A DNA stretch of 64,000 bases from contig NZ_CP085167.1 of the NCBI RefSeq assembly GCF_022788715.1, forward strand, positions 865,001-929,000, given 5' to 3'. A program made the position numbers and the translations under genes. Below the pieces are notes generated by a model that saw nothing but the letters and a program-made list of their open reading frames with translations, did no database searches and was not told the DNA's origin. Below, piece after piece: positions 27,795-35,851 of the stretch. The stretch is from Sulfitobacter sp. DSM 110093 (GTDB lineage: Bacteria > Pseudomonadota > Alphaproteobacteria > Rhodobacterales > Rhodobacteraceae). Position 1 is the stretch's first letter. Each line of letters opens with the position of its first letter.

Positions 27795-29264
27795 TTACTG
27801 GGCCGCCACGGGTTCGTAGATAGAGGCGGGCAGGTCATAGCCCCACATGCGGAACCGCTCAGAGAAGTGGCTGCGCACGCCGGTGGCGGTGAAATGGCCG
27901 ATGATCTTGTTCTCGGGCGTCAGGCCGACACGCTGGAACCGGAAGATTTCTTGCATCGAAATCACCTCGCCCTCCATGCCCGTGATCTCGGTGATGGAGG
28001 TCATCCGGCGCGAGCCGTCTTGCAGGCGGCTGGCCTGCACGATCAGGTTCACAGCCGAGGAAATCTGGCTGCGCATCGCCTTGAGCGGCATTTCAATCCC
28101 GGCCATGGCGATCATGTTTTCCAGACGGCTGATGCCATCACGGGCCGAGTTGGCGTGGATCGTGGTCATTGACCCATCGTGGCCGGTGTTCATCGCTTGC
28201 AACATGTCGATCACTTCCTCGCCGCGGGTCTCACCCACGATGATCCGGTCCGGGCGCATCCGCAGGGCGTTTTTCAGACAGTCGCGGGGAGAGACTTCGC
28301 CTTTGCCTTCGACGTTTGGCGGGCGGCTTTCCATCCGGCCCACATGGGTCTGCTGGAGCTGAAGTTCGGCGGTGTCTTCGATGGTCAGGATGCGTTCATC
28401 ATTGGCAATGAACGACGACAGCGCGTTGAGCGTGGTCGTCTTACCCGAGCCCGTACCGCCGGACACGATGATATTCAGACGCGTCGCCACGGCGGCCTGC
28501 AAATAGGCGGCCATCTCCTCCGAGAAAGCCCCGAAATTCACCAGATCGTCGATGCCCAGCTTGTCTTTCTTGAACTTACGAATGGACACCAAGGAGCCGT
28601 CCACCGCGACGGGGGGCACCATGGCGTTGAAACGCGAGCCGTCTTTGAGCCGCGCGTCGACGTAGGGGTTGCTTTCATCGACGCGGCGACCCACTGCCGA
28701 GACGATCTTGTCGATGATGCGCAGCAGGTGCTTTTCATCCTTAAAGGTGATGTCCGTCAGTTGCAGCTTGCCGTCGCGTTCCACAAAAATCTGCTGCGGG
28801 CCGTTCACCAGAATATCGTTGACCGTGTCGTCTTTCAGCAGCGTCTCTAACGGGCCAAGGCCGGTCACCTCGTCATAGAGTTCGGAGTTCAGCGTCATGC
28901 GGTCTTCGCGGTTGAGCACGATGCTTTTTTCCGACAGAATTTCGACGGCAATGTCGTTGATTTCTTGGCGCAAATCAGTTTCGGACGCATGTTCCAGCGC
29001 GGCAAGGTTGAGGTTGTCCAACAGTGCGCGGTGCAACTCGAGTTTGATTTCGCTCATCCGCTGCTTGCGCTTGACCTCACGGTCCTCAGGTGCCGCGGCG
29101 GCGGGCTTGAGGGCGCGACGCATCGAAGCCGATTTGGCAGCCTCAGCAGGTGCCGGGGCAGCCACCGGCGCAGCTTCGACAACCTTGGCAGGCTTGGCCT
29201 GTTTGGCCGGGGCAGGGGCCGCTTTTGGGGCGCCGGGGGCTGGTTTCTTATACTTGGAAAACAT
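27795..29264 (-). CDS. cpaF: Tad pilus motor ATPase CpaF/TadA
   Basis: A type II/IV secretion ATPase of 489 residues that powers pilus assembly. The first 80 residues are a low-complexity Ala/Pro/Lys-rich tail (many AP and KP pairs). Walker A is [10 protein letters not shown] with Lys275, then the Asp box [14 protein letters not shown], Walker B/His box [19 protein letters not shown] and [11 protein letters not shown]. The N-terminal domain with [17 protein letters not shown] is typical of CpaF. The gene lies between cpaE and tadB. Confidence 0.95.
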   Translation of the reverse strand: MFSKYKKPAPGAPKAAPAPAKQAKPAKVVEAAPVAAPAPAEAAKSASMRRALKPAAAAPEDREVKRKQRMSEIKLELHRALLDNLNLAALEHASETDLRQEINDIAVEILSEKSIVLNREDRMTLNSELYDEVTGLGPLETLLKDDTVNDILVNGPQQIFVERDGKLQLTDITFKDEKHLLRIIDKIVSAVGRRVDESNPYVDARLKDGSRFNAMVPPVAVDGSLVSIRKFKKDKLGIDDLVNFGAFSEEMAAYLQAAVATRLNIIVSGGTGSGKTTTLNALSSFIANDERILTIEDTAELQLQQTHVGRMESRPPNVEGKGEVSPRDCLKNALRMRPDRIIVGETRGEEVIDMLQAMNTGHDGSMTTIHANSARDGISRLENMIAMAGIEMPLKAMRSQISSAVNLIVQASRLQDGSRRMTSITEITGMEGEVISMQEIFRFQRVGLTPENKIIGHFTATGVRSHFSERFRMWGYDLPASIYEPVAAQ

Positions 29265-29288
29265 CGATACGCTCTTTCGCTAGGGGGC

Positions 29289-30533
29289 TCAGGCCGCTTT
29301 GGCCTGCTCGCCCTTGAGATCGTGGATGGAGCTTGCCAGCTTGGCGATTTCGCGCCGCAGCGGGCTTTTCGGGGCAGAATTAGCAAGGGGGAGACCGTGG
29401 TCATTGGCCTGTGTTACCGCTTTGCCGCCATCGGGCATGTGCACGTCGATTGAAATGCTAAGCGATTCGGCCATACGCTTGACCCGGCTTTTGCCACTGA
29501 GATCAGTAAACTTTGGGGCGCGGTTCATGACATAGCGCAGCTTCTCAAAGGGGAGCTCTTCGGATTGCAGTGCGCGTTTGAACCGCAGGGCGTTTTGGGC
29601 TGAGCGCATGTCGAGTTCCAGCATCGCGAAATAGACATGGGCACTGGTCAGTACAGTTTCCGACCATTGCACCAGCGTCGAAGGCATATCGACAATGACA
29701 TAGTCGAATTGGTTGCGTGCCATGCTGAGGATGCGGTCGACGTCCTCGTTGGTGATAATGTCGAGCGGCAGCATTTCTGCCGGGGCGGTCAACACATGCA
29801 GCTTATCGTCGAAGGTTTGCAGGGCTTGGCCAAAGATCTCTTCGTCCATGGACTCTGTGTCGGACATCATCTCATAGACCGCCTCGCGGCGTTGCAGATC
29901 AAGGAACGTCGCGACCGAGCCGTATTGCAGATCGAAATCCAACAAGCAGACTGAGGGGGCATTCTTTTTATCAGCGTTGGCAAGTTCCCACGCGAGGTTC
30001 ACGGCAAGGGTCGTGGCACCTGTGCCGCCGGCCAGCCCGTGTACCACGATCAATGCGCCATCCTTTTGCGCACCAGCTTTAAGCTGCGGCGCGGCGGCTT
30101 CTGCGGCAAGGGCAGGGGCGCTGTTCTCTCCGGCGCGCACCCGGGCAATGGCTTGGGCCAACTCACCTTCGGGCAGCGGATAGGGGACGAATTCGTCAGC
30201 ACCCTGACGCAGCAGCGAATGCAGCGCGGCGGGGGTCATATCTTCGGCGATCAGGATCACGCTGATGTCCCGGGCCTTGGCCTGTGTGATGATTTCGCTC
30301 ATCAGCACAAGGTTGTCTTCGTCGGTTTCATCCATGGCGAGCGCCACAAATTCCATCGCCTCGGCTTCTGGCTGGCCAAAGAATGCCAGCGCTTCAGCGA
30401 ATCCCAGATCGCCCCAGCTTTCGCCTAGGGTGGCCTCCATGTCTTCGATCAAGAGATCGAAGTTCTGCACATCACGGCTGATTGTGCAGGCAACAATCGG
30501 CGCTGCTTCGGGTTGGGGCATACTGCTGCTCAT
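29289..30533 (-). CDS. cpaE: CpaE/TadZ pilus localisation ATPase-like protein
   Basis: CpaE/TadZ is a MinD/ParA-fold protein that places the Tad machine at a cell pole. The 414 residues carry an N-terminal receiver-like domain (DISVILIAEDMTPAALHSLL), then the ParA-like domain with VHGLAGGTGATTLAVNLAWE. This P-loop lacks the usual lysine before the first Thr (GGTGATT in place of GGxGKT), a known trend in TadZ. CLLDFDLQYGSVATFLDLQ and VIVDMPSTLVQWSETVL are the later motifs. AAAAGG precedes the ATG. The 292-bp gap upstream probably holds its own promoter. Confidence 0.93.
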   Translation of the reverse strand: MSSSMPQPEAAPIVACTISRDVQNFDLLIEDMEATLGESWGDLGFAEALAFFGQPEAEAMEFVALAMDETDEDNLVLMSEIITQAKARDISVILIAEDMTPAALHSLLRQGADEFVPYPLPEGELAQAIARVRAGENSAPALAAEAAAPQLKAGAQKDGALIVVHGLAGGTGATTLAVNLAWELANADKKNAPSVCLLDFDLQYGSVATFLDLQRREAVYEMMSDTESMDEEIFGQALQTFDDKLHVLTAPAEMLPLDIITNEDVDRILSMARNQFDYVIVDMPSTLVQWSETVLTSAHVYFAMLELDMRSAQNALRFKRALQSEELPFEKLRYVMNRAPKFTDLSGKSRVKRMAESLSISIDVHMPDGGKAVTQANDHGLPLANSAPKSPLRREIAKLASSIHDLKGEQAKAA

Positions 30534-30763
30534 GACCTTTTGTCCTTTACATCAACGGGTTGGCCGGGGATCGGCGATATTCTGTCGCTGCGACCGCTCT
30601 GGCGTCTGCCTCATGCGCGGCCTCGAAGCCGGGCACATTTATCCTTCTTGGTCGAATATCACTTCCAACTGGGGCGAGATTGGGGCCAAAAAGCCTCCAT
30701 TGTTGGGTATCTTGAAACGATCCGCGTTTTAGCGCCCGATTGGACATCTATTAGCGGGTCACG

Positions 30764-30794
30764 AAAAACCCCCGCGGCCCAAAAGGCGCGGGGG
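30764..30794 (-). terminator. terminator after OmpA-like gene
   Basis: On the minus strand CCCCCGCG (30787-30794) pairs with CGCGGGGG (30769-30776) across a ten-base loop, followed by TTTTT at 30764-30768. It lies 32 bases past the OmpA-like gene and separates it from cpaE. The remaining gap, 30534-30763, shows no further gene. Confidence 0.88.
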
Positions 30795-30825
30795 TGAAAT
30801 TGCGTTGCAAGAGAGGCTCTTGGCC

Positions 30826-31509
30826 TTACTCTCCGCCGCTGTCGCCGCCACCGGTCGCGGTGGCGCCGGAGCTTAACTGCGAGGAAGGCACTGCGCTGGC
30901 CACATACTCGCGGTAAATGATCTGCGCATATTTGCCATCCAGAAGCATCGGATGACCTTTCACAAAGCCGCTCACCTCGGTTACCGTGCGCCGGTTCCGA
31001 CGCTCACGGCCTTGCGTGACGATGAGGGGCTGTGTTTCGCCATAGGAAACAACGGCTTCCAAACGGCTTCGGCTGATTCCAAGGGTGGAAAGATATCCGA
31101 CCACCGCCTGCGCACGCCGCAATCCGAGTGCTCGGTTATAGCTCTGAGAGCCGACCAGATCGGTGTGGCCATAGACGCGGAAGCGAATCTCGGGGAACTG
31201 ACGAATCCATCCGGCCTGTTGGCGCAAGACAGCCTGTGCGTTGGCGTCTAGTTGGGCCGAATTAAAGGCGAATGTCACGGTAGAGCCAACTTCGTTGGCG
31301 AAACGATTGGCCAAATCAAAGGTGACCTGTTTTTCGCTTGTCATGACCTGCCGATTGTGCAGCGTGGCATTTCCGAACTGTCCGGTATCCACAACCGAAC
31401 CCGCTTCGCGGTAGAATTGAGTATAAACTGGATCGTTGCTGGGGGCGCAGGCCGTCAGCGCGGTGAGGGCCGCAGTGCCAGCAATTAACGTGATATCTCT
31501 GCGTGTCAT
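30826..31509 (-). CDS. OmpA-family lipoprotein of the Tad locus
   Basis: A 227-residue protein starting MTRRDITLIAGTAALTALTA, with a lipobox-like LTAC (Cys21), so it is probably an outer-membrane lipoprotein. The C-terminal OmpA domain shows VTFAFNSAQLDANAQAVLRQ, FRVYGHTDLVGSQSYNRALG and RRAQAVVGYLSTLGI, which bind peptidoglycan. OmpA-like proteins are frequent in Tad loci, where they may fix the secretin to the cell wall. It begins four bases after the secretin gene stops. An alternative start MYWIDP lies six codons upstream but overlaps the secretin end. Confidence 0.88.
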   Translation of the reverse strand: MTRRDITLIAGTAALTALTACAPSNDPVYTQFYREAGSVVDTGQFGNATLHNRQVMTSEKQVTFDLANRFANEVGSTVTFAFNSAQLDANAQAVLRQQAGWIRQFPEIRFRVYGHTDLVGSQSYNRALGLRRAQAVVGYLSTLGISRSRLEAVVSYGETQPLIVTQGRERRNRRTVTEVSGFVKGHPMLLDGKYAQIIYREYVASAVPSSQLSSGATATGGGDSGGE

Positions 31510-31513
31510 CGGA

Positions 31514-32950
31514 TCAATCCAGTACATAACCGTAGGAGCCGCGGAAATCCTGCTTGGCCACTTCGCCCGCTGCACCCCGGCTGGGTGTGCGGGTGCCATC
31601 AGCAGTGCGCCCATGCAAAAATAGGTCTTTCTCGGACGGCGGCTTGATGCGGTCCGTCGGCAGCGCGAGAGCTTCGCCGCGGGTTGGCGTGACCAGATGC
31701 GCGGTGACGATGATGACCAATTCAGTCTGGCTGCGCTGATAATCCGCCGACCGGAACAGTGCGCCCAGAACCGGCACATCGCCGATCCACGGCAATTGCC
31801 GCGTGCTGTCGGTGAAATCATCGGTCAGCAACCCAGCAATGGCAAAGCTTTCGCCATCGCGCATCTCGACCGTGGTGGAGGTTTCGCGGCGGGTGAAGGC
31901 GGAAATCTCGATGCCGTTGCCCAATGAAATGCTGTTGCTGGCGTCGATGGCCGACACGGCGGCGTTCATCTCTAGATTGATGATATCCTTGTCAACGACG
32001 CGCGGAATAAAGGCGAGCTCTACGCCGAAGGGTTTGAACTCCACCGAAACGGTATCACTGGTCTGGGCCACGGGGATGGGATATTCGCCCCCGGCAAGGA
32101 ACTTGGCCTCTTGCCCCGAAAGCGCCACGAGGTTTGGCTCTGCCAAGAACCGCACGACGCCTTTTTCCTCAAGTGCTTCCAGCAAGATGCCCACTTGAGT
32201 AGAGCCTGCGTTAAAGCCAAACAGCACCGCGCCCGCGTTCTGATTCGCCGAAGGGATCGAACCGCCGAGCGAGGTCGCGACCCCGCCCGAAGTATTGGTA
32301 CTGCCGGTACCCGCATTAACGCCCGTGCCACCGATTGCGCCATTAATAGCAAGCGAAGACCCAAGCGATTTCGACACGTTGCGCTGCATTTCGGCAAAGC
32401 GGACCTTCATCATCACCTGCTGGATGCCGCCAACGCTCATCAGGTTGCTGACCCGTTCGGGGGCATAGCGTTCGGCCAGATCAAGGGCGCGTTGCAAGCG
32501 CTGCGTCGAAGACACAATGCCCGAAAGCACGATGCCGTCGTTGGCAGTGCGCACCTCAATCTTTTCACCGGGAAGGATTTGGCGCAGCCGTTCTTTGAAT
32601 TCTGACACATCCGCCGCGACGCGCACATCGACATTGGTAATTAACTGTCCGCCTGCGTCCAGCAACGTCAGCGTGGTCAGACCAGGCGATTTGCCGAGCA
32701 CGTAAATCGTGCGGTCCGACAGGGATGAGATATCTGCGATGCCGGGATTGGCGATGCTGAGTTCCGCAAAGGGAATGTCGCTTTCCACCACCACAGCGCG
32801 GTTCATGGGGACATCGAGACTGGAATTGGTGCCACGTTTGACAACGCGCAACGTGTCGGCGCCAGCTGAACTGGGCAGGGTTAATGCCATTGGCATCGCG
32901 CCCAGTGTCAGCCCCAGCAGGGCCGCTTTTAGAAATCTATCGATTTTCAT
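31514..32950 (-). CDS. cpaC: Tad secretin RcpA/CpaC
   Basis: This is the outer-membrane channel for the Flp pilus. The start at 32950 gives MKIDRFLKAALLGLTLGAMP, a Sec signal peptide, and 478 residues in total. The N-terminal BON/pilus domain contains LDVPMNRAVVVESDIPFAEL and IYVLGKSPGLTTLTLLD; the secretin domain spans VGGIQQVMMKVRFAEMQRNV, a Gly/Thr/Ser-rich loop near residues 205-240, FLAEPNLVALSGQEAKFLAG and DGESFAIAGLLTDDF, all typical of CpaC. A terminator lies between cpaB and this gene, so it may have its own promoter. Confidence 0.95.
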   Translation of the reverse strand: MKIDRFLKAALLGLTLGAMPMALTLPSSAGADTLRVVKRGTNSSLDVPMNRAVVVESDIPFAELSIANPGIADISSLSDRTIYVLGKSPGLTTLTLLDAGGQLITNVDVRVAADVSEFKERLRQILPGEKIEVRTANDGIVLSGIVSSTQRLQRALDLAERYAPERVSNLMSVGGIQQVMMKVRFAEMQRNVSKSLGSSLAINGAIGGTGVNAGTGSTNTSGGVATSLGGSIPSANQNAGAVLFGFNAGSTQVGILLEALEEKGVVRFLAEPNLVALSGQEAKFLAGGEYPIPVAQTSDTVSVEFKPFGVELAFIPRVVDKDIINLEMNAAVSAIDASNSISLGNGIEISAFTRRETSTTVEMRDGESFAIAGLLTDDFTDSTRQLPWIGDVPVLGALFRSADYQRSQTELVIIVTAHLVTPTRGEALALPTDRIKPPSEKDLFLHGRTADGTRTPSRGAAGEVAKQDFRGSYGYVLD

Positions 32951-33095
32951 GTGACCTGCCTTTTTGATCACGCCTCGGGATGGGTCTTTTCGCCCTCGTT
33001 TGGCAGCACTCTGCGGCAATTAGAATTTTATTGCAAGAATCAAGCTCTTCGCGGACGCGCTGCATGTGGGCTATTCGCAACATAACCCAAAATGG

Positions 33096-33126
33096 AAAAG
33101 ACGCCGCAGGGGGCTGCGACGTCTTT
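33096..33126 (-). terminator. terminator between cpaB and cpaC
   Basis: On the minus strand AAAGACGTCGCAG (33114-33126) pairs with CTGCGGCGTCTTT (33097-33109) with one mismatch around CCCC, and the run ends in TTTT at 33096-33099. It is 30 bases after the cpaB stop. Read-through or a second promoter in 32951-33090 must supply cpaC. Confidence 0.85.
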
Positions 33127-33155
33127 GCTTAGCATGGCAAGAGGTTGTTATCGGG

Positions 33156-34016
33156 TCAGTTTGTGCAGGGGATCGGCAGTTCGACGACCTCGGCACCGCG
33201 ACGCGTGCGGATGGTGCACACTTTCTCTTTGGCGACCTCTGCGATGGTCTCTTGTGCTTCGATGCCGAGAAGCGAACGTTGGTCGACCTCGATTGCTTCG
33301 GCGACGGTGTCGTCATTCGTACCAACGAGGGAGAGGTAGAGTTTACCAGTTGACTGTGCCTGCGCCAGCGCGGCGACCTGTTGCGGGTTCACGGCTACGG
33401 TTACTGTCTTGGCGATTGAGGCTTCGCCCATCACCAGCGCATCAGCGCTTTGGTCGATGGCGATCAGCTGCACGGCCGATTCGATCAGTTTGGTTACATC
33501 GCCGTTGCTGGATTGGTTGCCCACGTTCACGCGGCCGGTCCAATAGACATCCACCCGGTCGCCGGGACGCAGGAAGCCCGACACGCCGCTGGAAACGTCG
33601 ACTTTGAGGGCGAAGGCGCGCATGCCGCGTGCCAGACGCGAGGTCAGACCGGAATCTTCGCCCGGCTCGGTCACCTTCACGGCCATGATCGCTTCATCTT
33701 TCTCGATGTTGCGCAGCACGATGCGTCGATCTTTGGTGTTTTCCGGAAACAGCACGGTTTCCTCAAAGAATGTGCCCTCGGGAATGGCATTCTCGGGCCA
33801 TTTCACGGCGCGGACGTCTTCGCGGGTAAGGGGCTGCCCGTATTTCAAGGGTTTGTCAGCCACCCAAACGGTTTTGGTTGGCACCACCTGCGCTAGCGCG
33901 GCTTGGGCCTGCGCATTGGCGGCTTGATACTGTGAAATCCGGTCTTTCGCCAGATAAACGGCCCCACCGGCAAGTGCTATGCCCACCAAAAGAACCAATC
34001 CGAATACGGCTCGCAT
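33156..34016 (-). CDS. cpaB: Flp pilus assembly protein CpaB/RcpC
   Basis: A 286-residue protein anchored by an N-terminal helix (AVFGLVLLVGIALAGGAVYL). The periplasmic part has a SAF domain (TVWVADKPLKYGQPLTREDV) and an RcpC/CpaB domain containing FALKVDVSSGVSGFLRPGDR and VDVYWTGRVNVG. CpaB stabilises or gates the secretin complex. It follows the second pilin gene by 142 bases and precedes the secretin. Confidence 0.94.
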   Translation of the reverse strand: MRAVFGLVLLVGIALAGGAVYLAKDRISQYQAANAQAQAALAQVVPTKTVWVADKPLKYGQPLTREDVRAVKWPENAIPEGTFFEETVLFPENTKDRRIVLRNIEKDEAIMAVKVTEPGEDSGLTSRLARGMRAFALKVDVSSGVSGFLRPGDRVDVYWTGRVNVGNQSSNGDVTKLIESAVQLIAIDQSADALVMGEASIAKTVTVAVNPQQVAALAQAQSTGKLYLSLVGTNDDTVAEAIEVDQRSLLGIEAQETIAEVAKEKVCTIRTRRGAEVVELPIPCTN

Positions 34017-34101
34017 GTCGTCACCTCTTTGCTATGGAAGCGAGTCTCGGCCCGCTTTGATCACCTCGGCAGATTAGCCGCCGAATATGGCGAGATTTGG
34101 T

Positions 34102-34144
34102 CGCCACGGCGGCGATGCGATGAAGCTCGCCGTGGTGCGTTTTT
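34102..34144 (+). terminator. hairpin with T run on the plus strand
   Basis: CCACGGCG at 34104-34111 pairs perfectly with CGCCGTGG at 34128-34135, extendable by one G-T and one C-G pair. On the plus strand it is followed shortly by TTTTT at 34140-34144. There is no gene on that strand here, and on the minus strand no T run follows. It may stop antisense transcription toward the pilins or stabilise the 3' end of the pilin-2 message. Confidence 0.5.
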
Positions 34145-34158
34145 GCGGCGCCGTTGTC

Positions 34159-34326
34159 TTAAGCGGTCAGCTGGACCCGGATGTATTCGACAAGCCCGTC
34201 AAGGCTGTCGGAGAATAGGCCCAACACCAAGATTGCTAGGCCCACCAGTCCGGCGGTCAGGACAACCCAATCAACGCTGACGGCGCCGTTTTGGTCACAG
34301 AAGAATTTCTTGAAATGGCTGCGCAT
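34159..34326 (-). CDS. second Flp-like pilin, 55 residues
   Basis: The gene begins at ATG 34326 and ends at TAA 34159-34161. The product starts MRSHFKKFFCDQNGAVSVDW, then VVLTAGLVGLAILVLGLF and a short tail ending in RVQLTA. The basic leader of 14 residues ends in Gly14, followed by the hydrophobic helix of a Flp pilin, with Asp19-Trp20 at the place of the usual Glu-Tyr. The same positions are used by the neighbour at 34432, so both are probable substrates of the CpaA peptidase. It is too short for many gene finders. A terminator separates it from the first pilin, so it should be expressed less. Confidence 0.88.
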   Translation of the reverse strand: MRSHFKKFFCDQNGAVSVDWVVLTAGLVGLAILVLGLFSDSLDGLVEYIRVQLTA

Positions 34327-34364
34327 GCGTATCTCCGCTTGCTGAGCGACACCGTTAGGTATGC

Positions 34365-34398
34365 AAAAGGACCGCTTCCCAGGTTGGGAAGCGGTCCC
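34365..34398 (-). terminator. strong terminator between the two pilin genes
   Basis: GGACCGCTTCCC (34369-34380) and GGGAAGCGGTCC (34386-34397) are perfect 12-base complements with a five-base loop. On the minus strand it is followed by TTTT at 34365-34368. It lies 34 bases after the first pilin stop and 39 bases before the second pilin start. Confidence 0.92.
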
Positions 34399-34431
34399 AA
34401 TTGTTCGTAGAGCCGACCAGCTCTGATCTGC

Positions 34432-34635
34432 TTAGTTCGTCGCTGGTGTGCGATCGGCAGTGGTTTCAAAAGTCGTGATATCTGTAGCAATATTGCCTGC
34501 CATTGTCCCTGTGCTGTCGCCAATTGCGTTGAAGGCGACGATAGCCAAGCCAACAATCGCAGCGGTCAGAACGACCCAGTCAACTGTCACGGCACCGTCT
34601 TCGTCTTTGCGGAAGTTTTTGATAAAGTTCATCAT
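34432..34635 (-). CDS. flp: major Flp-like pilin
   Basis: The 67-residue product starts MMNFIKNFRKDEDGAVTVDW, then VVLTAAIVGLAIVAFNAIGD and a Thr/Ala-rich tail ending TPATN. A charged 14-residue leader ends in Gly14, after which the peptidase would cut; the helix starts with AVTVDW, having Asp-Trp at +5/+6 rather than Glu-Tyr. GGAGGG lies seven bases upstream of ATG 34635, a very good ribosome site. The strong site, first position and terminator immediately after point to the main structural subunit of the pilus. Confidence 0.9.
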   Translation of the reverse strand: MMNFIKNFRKDEDGAVTVDWVVLTAAIVGLAIVAFNAIGDSTGTMAGNIATDITTFETTADRTPATN

Positions 34636-34993
34636 GTCATGTCCCTCCAAGGATCACTGAGTAAAAGGTTTTAACCTCGCCGTCCGGTTTGCCTCGTTCT
34701 CTCATTGAGGCTGTCCGACTTGGTATGACCCTATATAGCCGTTAGATTGGGGCGCGAATTTGGCAGCAAATGTGACTTTTGCAGTTCTGCTAAGTTTTTC
34801 TTTCGAGATTCTCTTAAGGATCTGATATTAAATGGTTTAGACCGGTTTAGAGCTCTGGAATCGCGATATTTCCCGGAGTTTTCGTGCCAATTGGGGCGAA
34901 AATGCCATGATCCGCGTCTCAATCGCTGGCCCGATTCCCCGATTCATGAGATATTGCCAGCCAAAGGCGCGTCAGACGCAAGGTAGAGCAGGC
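34636..34993. other. AT-rich divergent promoter region, flp / transglycosylase
   Basis: This 358-bp gap has no gene. It is clearly AT-richer than its surroundings, especially 34731-34880. On the minus strand TATATA at 34732-34737, about 97 bases before the flp start, is a good -10 candidate. On the plus strand, AAATGGTTTAGACC and TTTAGAGC near 34830-34850 are the AT-rich candidates for the transglycosylase gene. The frame of that gene stays open from 34907, but I see no ribosome site before 34994. Confidence 0.6.
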
Positions 34994-35809
34994 ATGTATC
35001 GCATATTGGCATTATCGCTGGTAACAGCCCTTATCGCCCCTGCCACGTCGGCAGAGGGGCCAAAGCCCTTCCCCGAATTCTCGGCCAAACGGATCGCCCC
35101 CCCAAAGAAAGGGGCAAAGCGGATCACTGTGCAGATTGATCCCGCGGCCCGCGCTGCCGCGGCTGCCAAGGTTGAGACTGGTCCGGCGGTGGCTGCTACG
35201 CCCTCAGGGGCGATAGCACCTTTAAGGGCAGGGCAGTTCGACTGGTTCTGGGATAAGGTCTCTCCCGCAGCTGATTTCGGTGGGGCGGGGCGGTTGGCAC
35301 CTGCGATGGCGGCGCTTTCTACGGGCAAGGTGCCCGCGCCGCGTCTTCAACACTTACAAGACATCGCCCGCAGCAATGGTGTGGATATCTTGCGCGCCAC
35401 AGTTGGCACCAAGGTCTCTCCGGCGTTGGTGCTGGCGGTCATCAGTGTCGAATCGTCTGGGCGTAGCGATGCAGTAAGCCGGGCAGGCGCGGCAGGCTTG
35501 ATGCAACTTATGCCCGATACCGCCGCGCGCTTTGGCGTCAGCGACAGCCTGATCGCAGCCGAGAATATCCTCGGCGGGGTCAAATACCTCGACTGGCTGA
35601 TGGGAGAGTTCGACCGCGATCCGATTCTCGTGCTTGCCGGATACAACGCGGGGGAAGGTTCCGTGCGCAAACACGCGGGCGTGCCGCCCTTTGCCGAAAC
35701 GCGCGACTACGTGCCTAAAGTTTTGGCCGCCTTTCAGGTCGCGCAGGGGCTTTGCTTAACACCACCTCAACTTATCAGCGATGGCTGCGTCTTTGCGGCG
35801 ATGAACTAG
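34994..35809 (+). CDS. lytic transglycosylase (SLT family)
   Basis: A 271-residue periplasmic muramidase-like enzyme that cleaves peptidoglycan. ATG 34994 gives a Sec signal peptide, MYRILALSLVTALIAPATSA. An Ala/Lys/Pro-rich spacer of about 70 residues leads to the transglycosylase core with catalytic Glu153 in VISVESSGRSDAVSRAGAAG, then LMQLMPDTAARFGV and LAGYNAGEGSVRKHAGVPPF. Such enzymes open gaps in the wall for envelope machines; being divergent from the major pilin gene, it may serve the Tad pilus, though a general wall role is equally possible. Confidence 0.88.
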   Translation: MYRILALSLVTALIAPATSAEGPKPFPEFSAKRIAPPKKGAKRITVQIDPAARAAAAAKVETGPAVAATPSGAIAPLRAGQFDWFWDKVSPAADFGGAGRLAPAMAALSTGKVPAPRLQHLQDIARSNGVDILRATVGTKVSPALVLAVISVESSGRSDAVSRAGAAGLMQLMPDTAARFGVSDSLIAAENILGGVKYLDWLMGEFDRDPILVLAGYNAGEGSVRKHAGVPPFAETRDYVPKVLAAFQVAQGLCLTPPQLISDGCVFAAMN

Positions 35810-35822
35810 GGCCGCAGTGGCG

Positions 35823-35843
35823 CCCCGGCGGATGCCGCCGGGG
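35823..35843. terminator. hairpin between convergent genes
   Basis: CCCCGGCGG at 35823-35831 and CCGCCGGGG at 35835-35843 form a nine-pair stem with a three-base loop, between the transglycosylase and the CoA-transferase subunit B gene. The T run is weak on both strands. It probably serves as a shared terminator. Confidence 0.5.
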
Positions 35844-35851
35844 GCTTTGGT

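Noticed and set aside
34755..34790. sigma-54-like site TTGGCA ... TTTGCA upstream of the pilin region
   Set aside because: The GG to GC distance is about 19 bases, not the 12 needed for a -24/-12 promoter.
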